64,000 nucleotides of DNA from Prosopocoilus inquinatus (taxonomy: Eukaryota > Arthropoda > Insecta > Coleoptera > Lucanidae): the NCBI GenBank assembly GCA_036172665.1, contig CM069875.1, positions 16,151,806 through 16,215,805 of the forward strand. The letters are read 5' to 3'. Shown here piece after piece: positions 50,705 through 63,220 of this stretch. A model generated the notes under the pieces. The model was not told the DNA's origin and did no database searches. It saw nothing but the letters and a program-made list of their open reading frames with translations. Position 1 is the stretch's first letter; each line of letters begins with the position of its first letter. The position numbers were made by a program, and so were the translations under genes.

Positions 50705-52343
50705 ATCATGTTATTTGACGTTTGGATGGACTCCAGTAACTCTGATGTGAGATACAAAGATTTCGGACGCAGCAGAAGCCGGAAATAGTTTTCAACGAAA
50801 CAACACGTATTAGCGTTGTTCCTGTGATGTATCTAAACGATCCTTAATTATCTAACATGTTATTTGACGTTTGGATGGACTCCAGTAAGTCTGATGTGAG
50901 GTAAGACGTTTTCGGACGCAGCAGAAGCTGGAAATAGTTTTAAACGAAACAACACGTATTAGCGTTGTTCCTGTGATGTATCTAATCGATCCTTACTCAT
51001 CTATCATGTTATTTGACGTTTGGATGGACTCCAGTAACTCTGATGTGAGATACGAAATTTTCGGACGCAGCACAAGCTGGAAATAGTTTTAAATGAAACA
51101 ACACGCATTAGCGTTGTTCCTGTGATGTATGTAATCGATCCTTACTCATCTATCATGTTATCTGACGTTTGGATGGGCTCCAGTAACTCTGAAGTGAGAT
51201 ACGAAGTTCTCGGACGCAGCTGAAGCTGGAAATAGTTTTAAAAGAAACAACACGCATTAGCGTTGTTCCTGTGATGTATCTAAACGATCCTTACTTATCT
51301 AACATGTTATTTGACGTTTGGATGGACTCCAGTAAGTCTGATGTGAGGTAAGACGTTTTCGGACGCAGCAGAAGCTGGAAATAGTTTTAAACGAAATAAC
51401 ACGTATTAGCGTTGTTCCTGTGATGTATCTAATCGATCCTTACTTATCTACTATGTTATTTGACGTTTCGATGGACTCCAGTAACTCTGATGTGAGATAC
51501 GAAATTTTCGGACGCAGCACAAGCTGGAAATAGTTTTAAATGAAACAACACTCATTAGCGTTGTTCCTGTGATGTATGTAATCGATCCTTACTCATCTAT
51601 CATGTTATTTGACGTTTGGATGGGCTCCAGTAACTCTGAAGTGAGATACGAAGTTCTCGGACGCAGCTGAAGCTGGAAATAGTTTTAAACGAAACAACAC
51701 GCATTAGAGTTGTTCCTGTGATGTATCTAATCGACCCTTACTCATCTATCATGTTATTTGGCGTTTCGATGGACTCCAGTAACTCTGATGTGAGATACGA
51801 AATTTTCGGACGCAGCAGAAACTGGAAATAGTTTTAAATGAAACAACACGCATTAGCGTTGTTTCTGTGATGTATCTAATCGATCCTTACTCATCTATCA
51901 TGTTATTTGACGTTTCGACGGACTCTAGTAACTCTGATGTGAGATACGAAGTTTTTGGACGCAGCAGGAGCTGGAAATAGTTTTAAACGAAACAACACGT
52001 ATTAGCGTTGTTCCTGTGATGTATCTAATCGATCCTTACTCATCTATCATGTTATTTGACGTTTGGATGGACTCCAGTATCTCTGATGTGAGATACGAAA
52101 TTTTCGGACGCAGCAGAAGCTGGAAATAGTTTTAAATGAAACAACACGCATTAGCGTTGTTCCTGTGATGTATCTAATCGATCCTTACTCATCTATCATG
52201 TTATTTGACGTTTCGATGGACTCCAGTAACTCTGATGTGAGATACGAAATTTTCGGACGCAGCAGAAGCTGGAAATAATTTTAAATGAAACAACACGCAT
52301 TAGCGTTGTTCCTGTGATGTATCTAATCGATCCTTACTCATCT
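50705..52343 (+). repeat. Module A, shortened copy, 11 units
   Basis: Order: gaagccgg, gtaagacg (with aattatctaac), cacaag, tctgacg, gtaagacg, ctactatg, gatggg, aaactgg, then directly gacggactctag, tatctctg, cgatgg/aataatttt. The tactaaa unit is absent, and the seven units from gatgtttgaatgg through ttagctac are missing between 51748 and 51897. The aaactgg unit ends with 'gtttctg', the end normally carried by the ttagctac unit, so the deletion joined these two units in phase. Confidence 0.85.
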
Positions 52344-54131
52344 ATCATGTTATTTGACGTTTCAATGGACTCCAGTAACTCTGAAGTGAGATAAGAAGTT
52401 CTCGGACGCAGCTGAAGCTGGAAATAGTTTTAAACGAAAGAACACGCATTAGCGTTGTTCCTGTGATGTATCTAATCGATCCTTACTCATCTATCATGTT
52501 ATTTGGCGTTTCGATGGACTCCAGTAACTTTGATGTGAGATACGAAATTTTCGGACGCAGCAGAAGCTGGAAATAGTTTTAAACGAAACAACACGCATTA
52601 GCGTTGTTCCTGTGATGTATCTAATCGATCCTTACTCATCTATCATGTTATTTGACGTTTGGATGGACTCCAGTAACTCTGATGTGAGATACAAAGTTAT
52701 CGGACGCAGCAGAAGCTGGAAATAGTTTTGAACGAAACAACACGTATTAGCGTTGTTCCTGTGCTGTATCTAATCGATCCTTACTTATCTATCGTTTTAT
52801 TTGATGTTTCGATGGACTCCAGTAACTCTGATGTGAGATACGACGCTTTCGGACGCAGCAGAAGCTGGAAATAGTTTTAAACGAAACAACAAGTATTAGC
52901 GTTGTTGATGTGATGTATCTAATCGATCCTTACTCATCTATCATGTTATTTGACGTTTGGATGTACTCCAGTAACTCTGATGTGAGATACAAAGATTTCG
53001 GACGCAGCAGAAGCTGGAAATAGTTTTCAACGAAACAACACGTATTAGCGTTGTTCCTGTGATGTATCTAATCGATCCTTACTCATCTATCATGTTATTT
53101 GATGTTTGAATGGACTCCAGTAACTCTGATGTGAGATACAAAGTTCTCGGACGCAGCAGAAGCTGGAAATGGTTTTGAACGAAACAACACGTATTAGCGT
53201 TGTTCCTGTGATGTATCTAATCGATCCTTACTCATCTATCATGTTATTTGGCGTTTGGATGGGCTCCAGTAACTCTGAAGTGAGATAAGAAGTTCTCGGA
53301 CGCAGCTGAAGCTGGAAATAGTTTTAAACGAAACAACACGCATTAGCGTTGTTCCTGTGATGTATCTAATCGATCCTTACTCATCTATCATGTTATTTGG
53401 CGTTTCGATGGACTCCAGTAACTTTTATGTGAGATACGAAATTTTCGGACGCAGCAGAAGCTGGAAATAGTTTTAAACGAAACAACACGCATTAGCGTTG
53501 TTCCTGTGATGTATCTAATCGATCCTTACTCATCTATCATGTTATTTGACGTTTGGATGGACTCCAGTAACTCTGATGTGAGATACAAAGTTATCGGACG
53601 CAGCAGAAGCTGGAAATAGTTTTGAACGAAACAACACGTATTAGCGTTGTTCCTGTGCTGTATCTAATCGATCCTTACTTATCTATCATGTTATTTGATG
53701 TTTCGATGGACTCCAGTAACTCTGATGTGAGATACGACGTTTTCGGACGCAGCAGAAGCTGGAAATAGTTTTAAACGAAACAACAAGTATTAGCGTTGTT
53801 GATGTGATGTATCTAATCGATCCTTACTCATCTATCATGTTATTTGACGTTTGGATGGACTCCAGTAACTCTGATGTGAGATACAAAGATTTCGGACGCA
53901 GCAGAAGCTGGAAATAGTTTTCAACGAAACAACACGTATTAGCGTTGTTAATGTGATGTATCTAATCGATCCTTACTTAGCTACTATGTTATTTGACATT
54001 TCGATGGACTCCAGTAACTCTGATGTGAGATAAGAAATTTTCGGACGCAGCAGAAGCTGGAAATAGTTTTAAATGAAACAACACGCATTAGCGTTGTTCC
54101 TGTGATGTATGTAATCGATCCTTACTCATCT
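52344..54131 (+). repeat. Module B, units 1-12
   Basis: Same order as 46980-48767 at 5364 bp. Private differences: 'tatcgttttatttg' near 52794, 'gttgttaatg' near 53945 and 'ttgacatttcg' near 53995; 'aaatagttttg' and 'aaagatttcgg' where the other copy has aaatggttttg and aaaggtttcgg. Confidence 0.85.
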
Positions 54132-56962
54132 GTCATGTTATTTGACGTTTGGATGGGCTCCAGTAACTCTGAAGTGAGATACGAAGTTCTCGGACGCAGC
54201 TGAAGCTGGAAATAGTTTTAAACGAAACAACACGCATTAGCGTTGTTCCTGTGATGTATCTAATCGATCCTTACTCATCTATCATGTTATTTGACGTTTC
54301 GACGGACTCTAGTAACTCTGATGTGAGATACGAAGTTTTTGGACGCAGCAGGAGCTGGAAATAGTTTTAAACGAACAAACACGTATTAGCGTTTTTCCTG
54401 TGATGTATCTAATCGATCCTTACTCATCTATCATGTTATTTGACGTTTGGATGGACTCCAGTATCTCTGAGGTGAGATACGAAATTTTCGGACGCAGCAG
54501 AAGCTGGAAATAGTTTTAAATGAAACAACACGCATTAGCGTTGTTCCTGTGATGTATCTAATCGATCCTTACTCATCTATCATGTTATTTGACGTTTCGA
54601 TGGACTCCAGTAACTCTGATGTGAGATACGAAATTTTCGGACGCAGCAGAAGCTGGAAATAGTTTTAAACGAAACAACACGCATTAGCGTTGTTCCTGTG
54701 ATGTATCTAATCGATCCTTACTCATCTATCATGTTATTTGACGTTTAAATGGACTCCAGTAACTCTGATGTGAGATACAAAGTTCTCGGACGCAGCAGAA
54801 GCTGGAAATAGTTTTGAACGAAACAACACGTATTAGCGTTGTTCCTGTGATGTATCTAATCGATCCTTACACATCTATCATGTTATTTGACGTTTGGATG
54901 GGCTCCAGTAACTTTGATGTGAGATACGAAATTTTCGGACGCAGCAGAAGCTGGAAATAGTTTTAAACGAAACAACACGCATTAGCGTTGTTCCTGTGAT
55001 GTATCTAATCGATCCTTACTCATCTATCATGTTATTTGACGTTTGGATGGACTCCAGTAACTCTGATGTGAGATACAAAGATTTCGGACGCAGCAGAAGC
55101 TGGAAATAGTTTTCAACGAAACAACACGTATTAGCGTTGTTCCTGTGATGTATCTAAACGATCCTTACTTATCTAACATGTTATTTGACGTTTGGATGGA
55201 CTCCAGTAAGTCTGATGTGAGGTAAGACGTTTTCGGACGCAGCAGAAGCTGGAAATAGTTTTAAACGAAACAACACGTATTAGCGTTGTTCCTGTGATGT
55301 ATCTAATCGATCCTTACTCATCTATCATGTTATTTGACGTTTGAACGGACTCCAGTAACTCTGATGTGAGATACAAAGTTCTCGGACGCAGCTGAAGCTG
55401 GAAATAGTTTAAAACGAAACAGCACGCATTAGCGTTGTTCCTGTGATGTATCTAATCGATCCTTACTCATCTATCATGTTATTTGGCGTTTCGATGGACT
55501 CCAGTAACTTTGATGTGAGATACGAAATTTTCGGACGCAGCAGAAGCTGGAAATAGTTTTAAACGAAACAACACGCATTAGCGTTGTTCCTGTGATGTAT
55601 CTAGTCGATCCTTACTCATCTATCATGTTATTTGGCGTTTCGATGGACTCCAGTAACTCTGATGTGAGATACAAAGATTTCGGACGCAGCAGAAGCTGGA
55701 AATAGTTTTCAACGAAACAACACGTATTAGCGTTGTTCCTGTGATATATCTAAACGATCCTTACTTATCTAACATGTTATTTGACGTTTGGATGGACTCC
55801 AGTAAGTCTGATGTGAGGTAAGACGTTTTCGGACGCAGCAGAAGCTGGAAATAGTTTTAAACGAAACAACACGTATTAGCGTTGTTCCTGTGATGTATCT
55901 AATCGATCCTTACTTATCTACTATGTTATTTGACGTTTCGATGGACTCCAGTAACTCTGATCTGAGATACGAAATTTTCGGACACAGCACAAGCTGGAAA
56001 TAGTTTTAAATGAAACAACACTCATTAGCGTTGTTCCTGTGATGTATGTAATCGATCCTTACTCATCTATCATGTTATTTGACGTTTGGATGGGCTCCAG
56101 TAACTCTGAAGTGAGATACGAAGTTCTCGGATGCAGCTGAAGCTGGAAATAGTTTTAAACGAAACAACACGCATTAGCGTTGTTCCTGTGATGTATCTAA
56201 TCGATCCTTACTCATCTATCATGCTATTTGGCGTTTCGATGGACTCCAGTAACTTTGATGTGAGATACGAAATTTTCGGACGCAGCAGAAGCTGGAAATA
56301 GTTTTAAACGAAACAACACGCATTAGCGTTGTTCCTGTGATGTATCTAATCGATCCTTACTCATCTATCATGTTATTTGGCGTTTCGATGGACTCCAGTA
56401 ACTCTGATGTGAGATACGAAATTTTCGGACGCAGCAGAAACTGGAAATAGTTTTAAATGAAACAACACGCATTAGCGTTGTTCCTGTGATGTATCTAATC
56501 GATCCTTACTCATCTATCATGTTATTTGATGTTTGAATGGACTCCAGTAACTCTGATGTGAGATACAAAGTTTTCGGACGCAGCAGAAGCTGGAAATAGT
56601 TTTGAACGAAACAACACGTATTATCGTTGTTCCTGTGATGTATCTAATCGATCCTTACTCATCTATCATGTTATTTGGCGTTTGGATGGGCTCCAGTAAC
56701 TCTGAAGTGAGATAAGAAGTTCTCGGACGCAGCTGAAGCTGGAAATAGTTTTAAACGAAACAACACGCATTAGCGTTGCTCCTGTGATGTATCTAATCGA
56801 TCCTTACTCATCTATCATGTTATTTGGCGTTTCGATGGACTCCAGTAACTTTGATGTGAGATACGAAATTTTCGGACGCAGCAGAAGCTGGAAATAGTTT
56901 TAAACGAAACAACACGCATTAGCGTTGCTCCTGTGATGTATCTAATCGATCCTTACTCATCT
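54132..56962 (+). repeat. Module C and mixed units, 19 units
   Basis: C order gatggg (gtcatg), gacggactctag/cgaacaaacacg, tatctctgagg, cgatgg, gtttaaatgg, then an acacatct unit that is a chimera: it starts gatggg like 7591 and ends aactttg like 7740. It then follows the aaagattt, gtaagacg, gaacgg order of 49.2-50.5 kb, and ends in ggcg/aaactgg, gatgtttgaatgg, ggcgtttggatggg and two gttgctcc units before module A. Private: 'gtttaaaacgaaacagcacg' near 55408 and 'gatatatc' at 55743. Confidence 0.75.
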
Positions 56963-59793
56963 ATCATGTTATTTGACGTTTGGATGGACTCCAGTAACTC
57001 TGATGTGAGATACAAAGATTTCGGACGCAGCAGAAGCCGGAAATAGTTTTCAACTAAACAACACGTATTAGCGTTGTTCCTGTGATGTATCTAATCGATC
57101 CTTACTCATCTATCATGTTATTTGACGTTTGGATGGACTCCAGTATCTCTGATGTGAGATACTAAATTTTCGGACGCAGCAGAAGCTGGAAATAGTTTTA
57201 AACGAAACAACACGCATTAGCGTTGTTCCTGTGATGTATCTAAACGATCCTTAATTATCTAGCATGTTATTTGACGTTTGGATGGACTCCAGTAAGTCTG
57301 ATGTGAGGTAAGACGTTTTCGGACGCAGCAGAAGCTGGAAATAGTTTTAAACGAAACAACACGTATTAGCGTTGTTCCTGTGATGTATCTAATCGATCCT
57401 TACTCATCTATCATGTTATTTGACGTTTGGATGGACTCCAGTAACTCTGATGTGAGATACGAAATTTTCGGACGCAGCACAAGCTGGAAATAGTTTTAAA
57501 TGAAACAACACGCATTAGCGTTGTTCCTGTGATGTATGTAATCGATCCTTACTCATCTATCATGTTATCTGACGTTTGGATGGGCTCCAGTAACTCTGAA
57601 GTGAGATACGAAGTTCTCGGACGCAGCTGAAGCTGGAAATAGTTTTAAAAGAAACAACACGCATTAGCGTTGTTCCTGTGATGTATCTAAACGATCCTTA
57701 CTTATCTAACATGTTATTTGACGTTTGGATGGACTCCAGTAAGTCTGATGTGAGGTAAGACGTTTTCGGACGCAGCAGAAGCTGGAAATAGTTTTAAACG
57801 AAATAACACGTATTAGCGTTGTTCCTGTGATGTATCTAATCGATCCTTACTTATCTACTATGTTATTTGACGTTTCGATGGACTCCAGTAACTCTGATGT
57901 GAGATACGAAATTTTCGGACGCAGCACAAGCTGGAAATAGTTTTAAATGAAACAACACTCATTAGCGTTGTTCCTGTGATGTATGTAATCGATCCTTACT
58001 CATCTATCATGTTATTTGACGTTTGGATGGGCTCCAGTAACTCTGAAGTGAGATACGAAGTTCTCGGACGCAGCTGAAGCTGGAAATAGTTTTAAACGAA
58101 ACAACACGCATTAGAGTTGTTCCTGTGATGTATCTAATCGATCCTTACTCATCTATCATGTTATTTGGCGTTTCGATGGACTCCAGTAACTCTGATGTGA
58201 GATACGAAATTTTCGGACGCAGCAGAAACTGGAAATAGTTTTAAATGAAACAACACGCATTAGCGTTGTTCCTGTGATGTATCTAATCGATCCTTACTCA
58301 TCTATCATGTTATTTGATGTTTGAATGGACTCCAGTAACTCTGATGTGAGATACAAAGTTCTCGGACGCAGCAGAAGCTGGAAATAGTTTTGAACGAAAC
58401 AACACGTATTAGCGTTGTTCCTGTGATGTATCTAATCGATCCTTACTCATCTATCATGTTATTTGGCGTTTGGATGGGCTCCAGTAACTCTGAAGTGAGA
58501 TAAGAAGTTCTCGGACGCAGCAGATGCTGGAAATAGTTTTAAACGAAACAACACGCATTAGCGTTGTTCCTGTGATGTATCTAATCGATCCTTACTCATC
58601 TATCATGTTATTTGACGTTTGGATGGACTCCAGTAACTCTGATGTGAGATACGAAATTTTCGGACGCAGCAGAAGCTGGAAATAATTTTAAATGAAACAA
58701 CACGCATTAGCGTTGTTCCTGTGATGTATCTAATCGATCCTTACTCATCTATCATGTTATTTGACGTTTGGATGGACTCCAGTAACTCTGATGTGAGATA
58801 CAAAGTTATCGGACGCAGCAGAAGCTGGAAATAGTTTTGAACGAAACAACACGTATTAGCGTTGTTCCTGTGCTGTATCTAATCGATCCTTACTTATCTA
58901 TCATGTTATTTGATGTTTCGATGGACTCCAGTAACTCTGATGTGAGATACGACGTTTTCGGACGCAGCAGAAGCTGGAAATAGTTTTAAACGAAAAAACA
59001 AGTATTAGCGTTGTTGATGTGATGTATCTAATCGATCCTTACTCATCTATCATGTTATTTGACGTTTGGATGTACTCCAGTAACTCTGATGTGAGATACA
59101 AAGATTTCGGACGCAGCAGAAGCTGGAAATAGTTTTCAACGAAACAACACGTATTAGCGTTGTTCCTGTGATGTATCTAATCGATCCTTACTTAGCTACT
59201 ATGTTATTTGACGTTTCGATGGACTCCAGTAACTCTGATGTGAGATACGAAATTTTCGGACGCAGCAGAAGCTGGAAATAGTTTTCAACGAAACAACACG
59301 CATTAGCGTTGTTTCTGTGATGTATCTAATCGATCCTTACTCATCTATCATGTTATTTGACGTTTCGACGGACTCTAGTAACTCTGATGTGAGATACGAA
59401 GTTTTTGGACGCAGCAGGAGCTGGAAATAGTTTTAAACGAAACAACACGTATTAGCGTTGTTCCTGTGATGTATCTAATCGATCCTTACTCATCTATCAT
59501 GTTATTTGACGTTTGGATGGACTCCAGTATCTCTGATGTGAGATACGAAATTTTCGGACGCAGCAGAAGCTGGAAATAGTTTTAAATGAAACAACACGCA
59601 TTAGCGTTGTTCCTGTGATGTATCTAATCGATCCTTACTCATCTATCATGTTATTTGACGTTTCGATGGACTCCAGTAACTCTGATGTGAGATACGAAAT
59701 TTTCGGACGCAGCAGAAGCTGGAAATAATTTTAAATGAAACAACACGCATTAGCGTTGTTCCTGTGATGTATCTAATCGATCCTTACTCATCT
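56963..59793 (+). repeat. Module A, 19 units (2831 bp)
   Basis: Clean 19-unit form: gaagccgg, tactaaa, gtaagacg (with aattatctagc), cacaag, tctgacg, gtaagacg, ctactatg, gatggg, aaactgg, gatgtttgaatgg, ggcgtttggatggg, aataatttt, gttatcgg, gttgatg, gatgtactcc, ttagctac, gacggactctag, tatctctg, cgatgg/aataatttt. Length is exactly 19 x 149. It is followed by module B as at 5654 and 34756. Private: 'caactaaac' near 57052 and 'gcagatgctgg' near 58519. Confidence 0.88.
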
Positions 59794-60836
59794 ATCATGT
59801 TATTTGACGTTTCAATGGACTCCAGTAACTCTGAAGTGAGATAAGAAGTTCTCGGACGCAGCTGAAGCTGGAAATAGTTTTAAACGAAAGAACACGCATT
59901 AGCGTTGTTCCTGTGATGTATCTAATCGATCCTTACTCATCTATCATGTTATTTGGCGTTTCGATGGACTCCAGTAACTTTGATGTGAGATACGAAATTT
60001 TCGGACGCAGCAGAAGCTGGAAATAGTTTTAAACGAAACAACACGCATTAGCGTTGTTCCTGTGATGTATCTAATCGATCCTTACTCATCTATCATGTTA
60101 TTTGACGTTTGGATGGACTCCAGTAACTCTGATGTGAGATACAAAGTTATCGGACGCAGCAGAAGCTGGAAATAGTTTTGAACGAAACAACACGTATTAG
60201 CGTTGTTCCTGTGCTGTATCTAATCGATCCTTACTTATCTATCATGTTATTTGATGTTTCGATGGACTCCAGTAACTCTGATGTGAGATACGACGCTTTC
60301 GGACGCAGCAGAAGCTGGAAATAGTTTTAAACGAAACAACAAGTATTAGCGTTGTTGATGTGATGTATCTAATCGATCCTTACTCATCTATCATGTTATT
60401 TGACGTTTGGATGTACTCCAGTAACTCTGATGTGAGATACAAAGATTTCGGACGCAGCAGAAGCTGGAAATAGTTTTCAACGAAACAACACGTATTAGCG
60501 TTGTTCCTGTGATGTATCTAATCGATCCTTACTCATCTATCATGTTATTTGATGTTTGAATGGACTCCAGTAACTCTGATGTGAGATACAAAGTTCTCGG
60601 ACGCAGCAGAAGCTGGAAATGGTTTTGAACGAAACAACACGTATTAGCGTTGTTCCTGTGATGTATCTAATCGATCCTTACTCATCTATCATGTTATTTG
60701 GCGTTTGGATGGGCTCCAGTAACTCTGAAGTGAGATAAGAAGTTCTCGGACGCAGCTGAAGCTGGAAATAGTTTTAAACGAAACAACACGCATTAGCGTT
60801 GTTCCTGTGATGTATCTAATCGATCCTTACTCATCT
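59794..60836 (+). repeat. Module B, units 1-7
   Basis: tcaatgg, ggcg/aactttg, gttatcgg, gttgatg/gacgctttc, gatgtactcc, gatgtttgaatgg/aaatgg, ggcgtttggatggg. The cgaaagaacacg marker at 59885 is 7450 bp (50 units) after the one at 52435. B then gives way to the cgatgg unit of module C. Confidence 0.82.
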
Positions 60837-63220
60837 ATCATGTTATTTGACGTTTCGATGGACTCCAGTAACTCTGATGTGAGATACGAAATTTTCGGAC
60901 GCAGCAGAAGCTGGAAATAGTTTTAAACGAAACAACACGCATTAGCGTTGTTCCTGTGATGTATCTAATCGATCCTTACTCATCTATCATGTTATTTGAC
61001 GTTTAAATGGACTCCAGTAACTCTGATGTGAGATACAATGTTCTCGGACGCAGCAGAAGCTGGAAATAGTTTTGAACGAAACAACACGTATTAGCGTTGT
61101 TCCTGTGATGTATCTAATCGATCCTTACACATCTATCATGTTATTTGACGTTTGGATGGGCTCCAGTAACTCTGAAGTGAGATAAGAAGTTCTCGGACGC
61201 AGCAGAAGCTGGAAATAGTTTTAAACGAAACAACACGCATTAGCGTTGTTCCTGTGATGTATCTAATCGATCCTTACTCATCTATCATGTTATTTGGCGT
61301 TTCGATGGACTCCAGTAACTTTGATGTGAGATACGAAATTTTCGGACGCAGCAGAAGCTGGAAATAGTTTTAAAAGAAACAACACGCATTAGCGTTGTTC
61401 CTGTGATGTATCTAATCGATCCTTACTCATCTATCATGTTATTTGACGTTTGGACGGACTCCAGTAACTCTGATGAGAGATACAAAGTTCTCGGACGCAG
61501 TAGAAGCTGGAAATAGTTTTGAAAGAAACAACACGTATTAGCGTTGTTCCTGTGATGTATCTAATCGATCCTTACTCATCTATCATGTTATTTGACGTTT
61601 CGCTGGACTCTAGTTACTCTGATGTGAGATACGACGTTTTCGGACGCAGCAGAAGCTGGAAATAGTTTTAAACAAAACAACACGTATTAGCGTTGTTCCT
61701 GTGATGTATCTAAACGATCCTTACTTATCTAACATGTTATTTGACGTTTGGATGGACTCCAGTAACTTTGATGTGAGATACGAAATTTTCGGACGCAGCA
61801 GAAGCTGGAAATAGTTTTAAACGAAACAACACGCATTAGCGTTGTTCCTGTGATGTATCTAGTCGATCCTTACTCATCTATCATGTTATTTGGCGTTTCG
61901 ATGGACTCCAGTAACTCTGATGTGAGATACAAAGATTTCGGACGCAGCAGAAGCTGGAAATAGTTTTCAACGAAACAACACGTATTAGCGTTGTTCCTGT
62001 GATATATCTAAACGATCCTTACTTATCTAACATGTTATTTGACGTTTGGATGGACTCCAGTAAGTCTGATGTGAGGTAAGACGTTTTCGGACGCAGCAGA
62101 AGCTGGAAATAGTTTTAAACGAAACAACACGTATTAGCGTTGTTCCTGTGATGTATCTAATCGATCCTTACTTATCTACTATGTTATTTGACGTTTCGAT
62201 GGACTCCAGTAACTCTGATCTGAGATACGAAATTTTCGGACACAGCACAAGCTGGAAATAGTTTTAAATGAAACAACACTCATTAGCGTTGTTCCTGTGA
62301 TGTATGTAATCGATCCTTACTCATCTATCATGTTATTTGACGTTTGGATGGGCTCCAGTAACTCTGAAGTGAGATACGAAGTTCTCGGATGCAGCTGAAG
62401 CTGGAAATAGTTTTAAACGAAACAACACGCATTAGCGTTGTTCCTGTGATGTATCTAATCGATCCTTACTCATCTATCATGCTATTTGGCGTTTCGATGG
62501 ACTCCAGTAACTTTGATGTGAGATACGAAATTTTCGGACGCAGCAGAAGCTGGAAATAGTTTTAAACGAAACAACACGCATTAGCGTTGTTCCTGTGATG
62601 TATCTAATCGATCCTTACTCATCTATCATGTTATTTGGCGTTTCGATGGACTCCAGTAACTCTGATGTGAGATACGAAATTTTCGGACGCAGCAGAAACT
62701 GGAAATAGTTTTAAATGAAACAACACGCATTAGCGTTGTTCCTGTGATGTATCTAATCGATCCTTACTCATCTATCATGTTATTTGATGTTTGAATGGAC
62801 TCCAGTAACTCTGATGTGAGATACAAAGTTTTCGGACGCAGCAGAAGCTGGAAATAGTTTTGAACGAAACAACACGTATTATCGTTGTTCCTGTGATGTA
62901 TCTAATCGATCCTTACTCATCTATCATGTTATTTGGCGTTTGGATGGGCTCCAGTAACTCTGAAGTGAGATAAGAAGTTCTCGGACGCAGCTGAAGCTGG
63001 AAATAGTTTTAAACGAAACAACACGCATTAGCGTTGCTCCTGTGATGTATCTAATCGATCCTTACTCATCTATCATGTTATTTGGCGTTTCGATGGACTC
63101 CAGTAACTTTGATGTGAGATACGAAATTTTCGGACGCAGCAGAAGCTGGAAATAGTTTTAAACGAAACAACACGCATTAGCGTTGCTCCTGTGATGTATC
63201 TAATCGATCCTTACTCATCT
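60837..63220 (+). repeat. Module C middle, diverged units, then the 6258-bp repeat, 16 units
   Basis: cgatgg (60837), gtttaaatgg (60986), acacatct/gatggg (61135) and ggcg/aactttg match 7293-7888. Then come units rich in private changes at about 61432-61730 ('ggacggactcc', 'gatgagagatac', 'gcagtagaagc', 'ttttgaaag', 'cgctggactctagttac', 'aaacaaaac'). From about 61763 the sequence repeats 55505 onward. Confidence 0.75.
61731..61879 (+). repeat. Chimeric unit at the 6258-bp duplication junction
   Basis: The unit begins as the aacatg/ggatgg subtype, which elsewhere continues 'agtaagtctg', but after ctccagtaa it continues 'ctttgatgtgag', as in the ggcg/aactttg subtype at 55473. Everything downstream then follows 55505 onward at 6258 bp (42 units). 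This marks the new joint. Confidence 0.82.
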
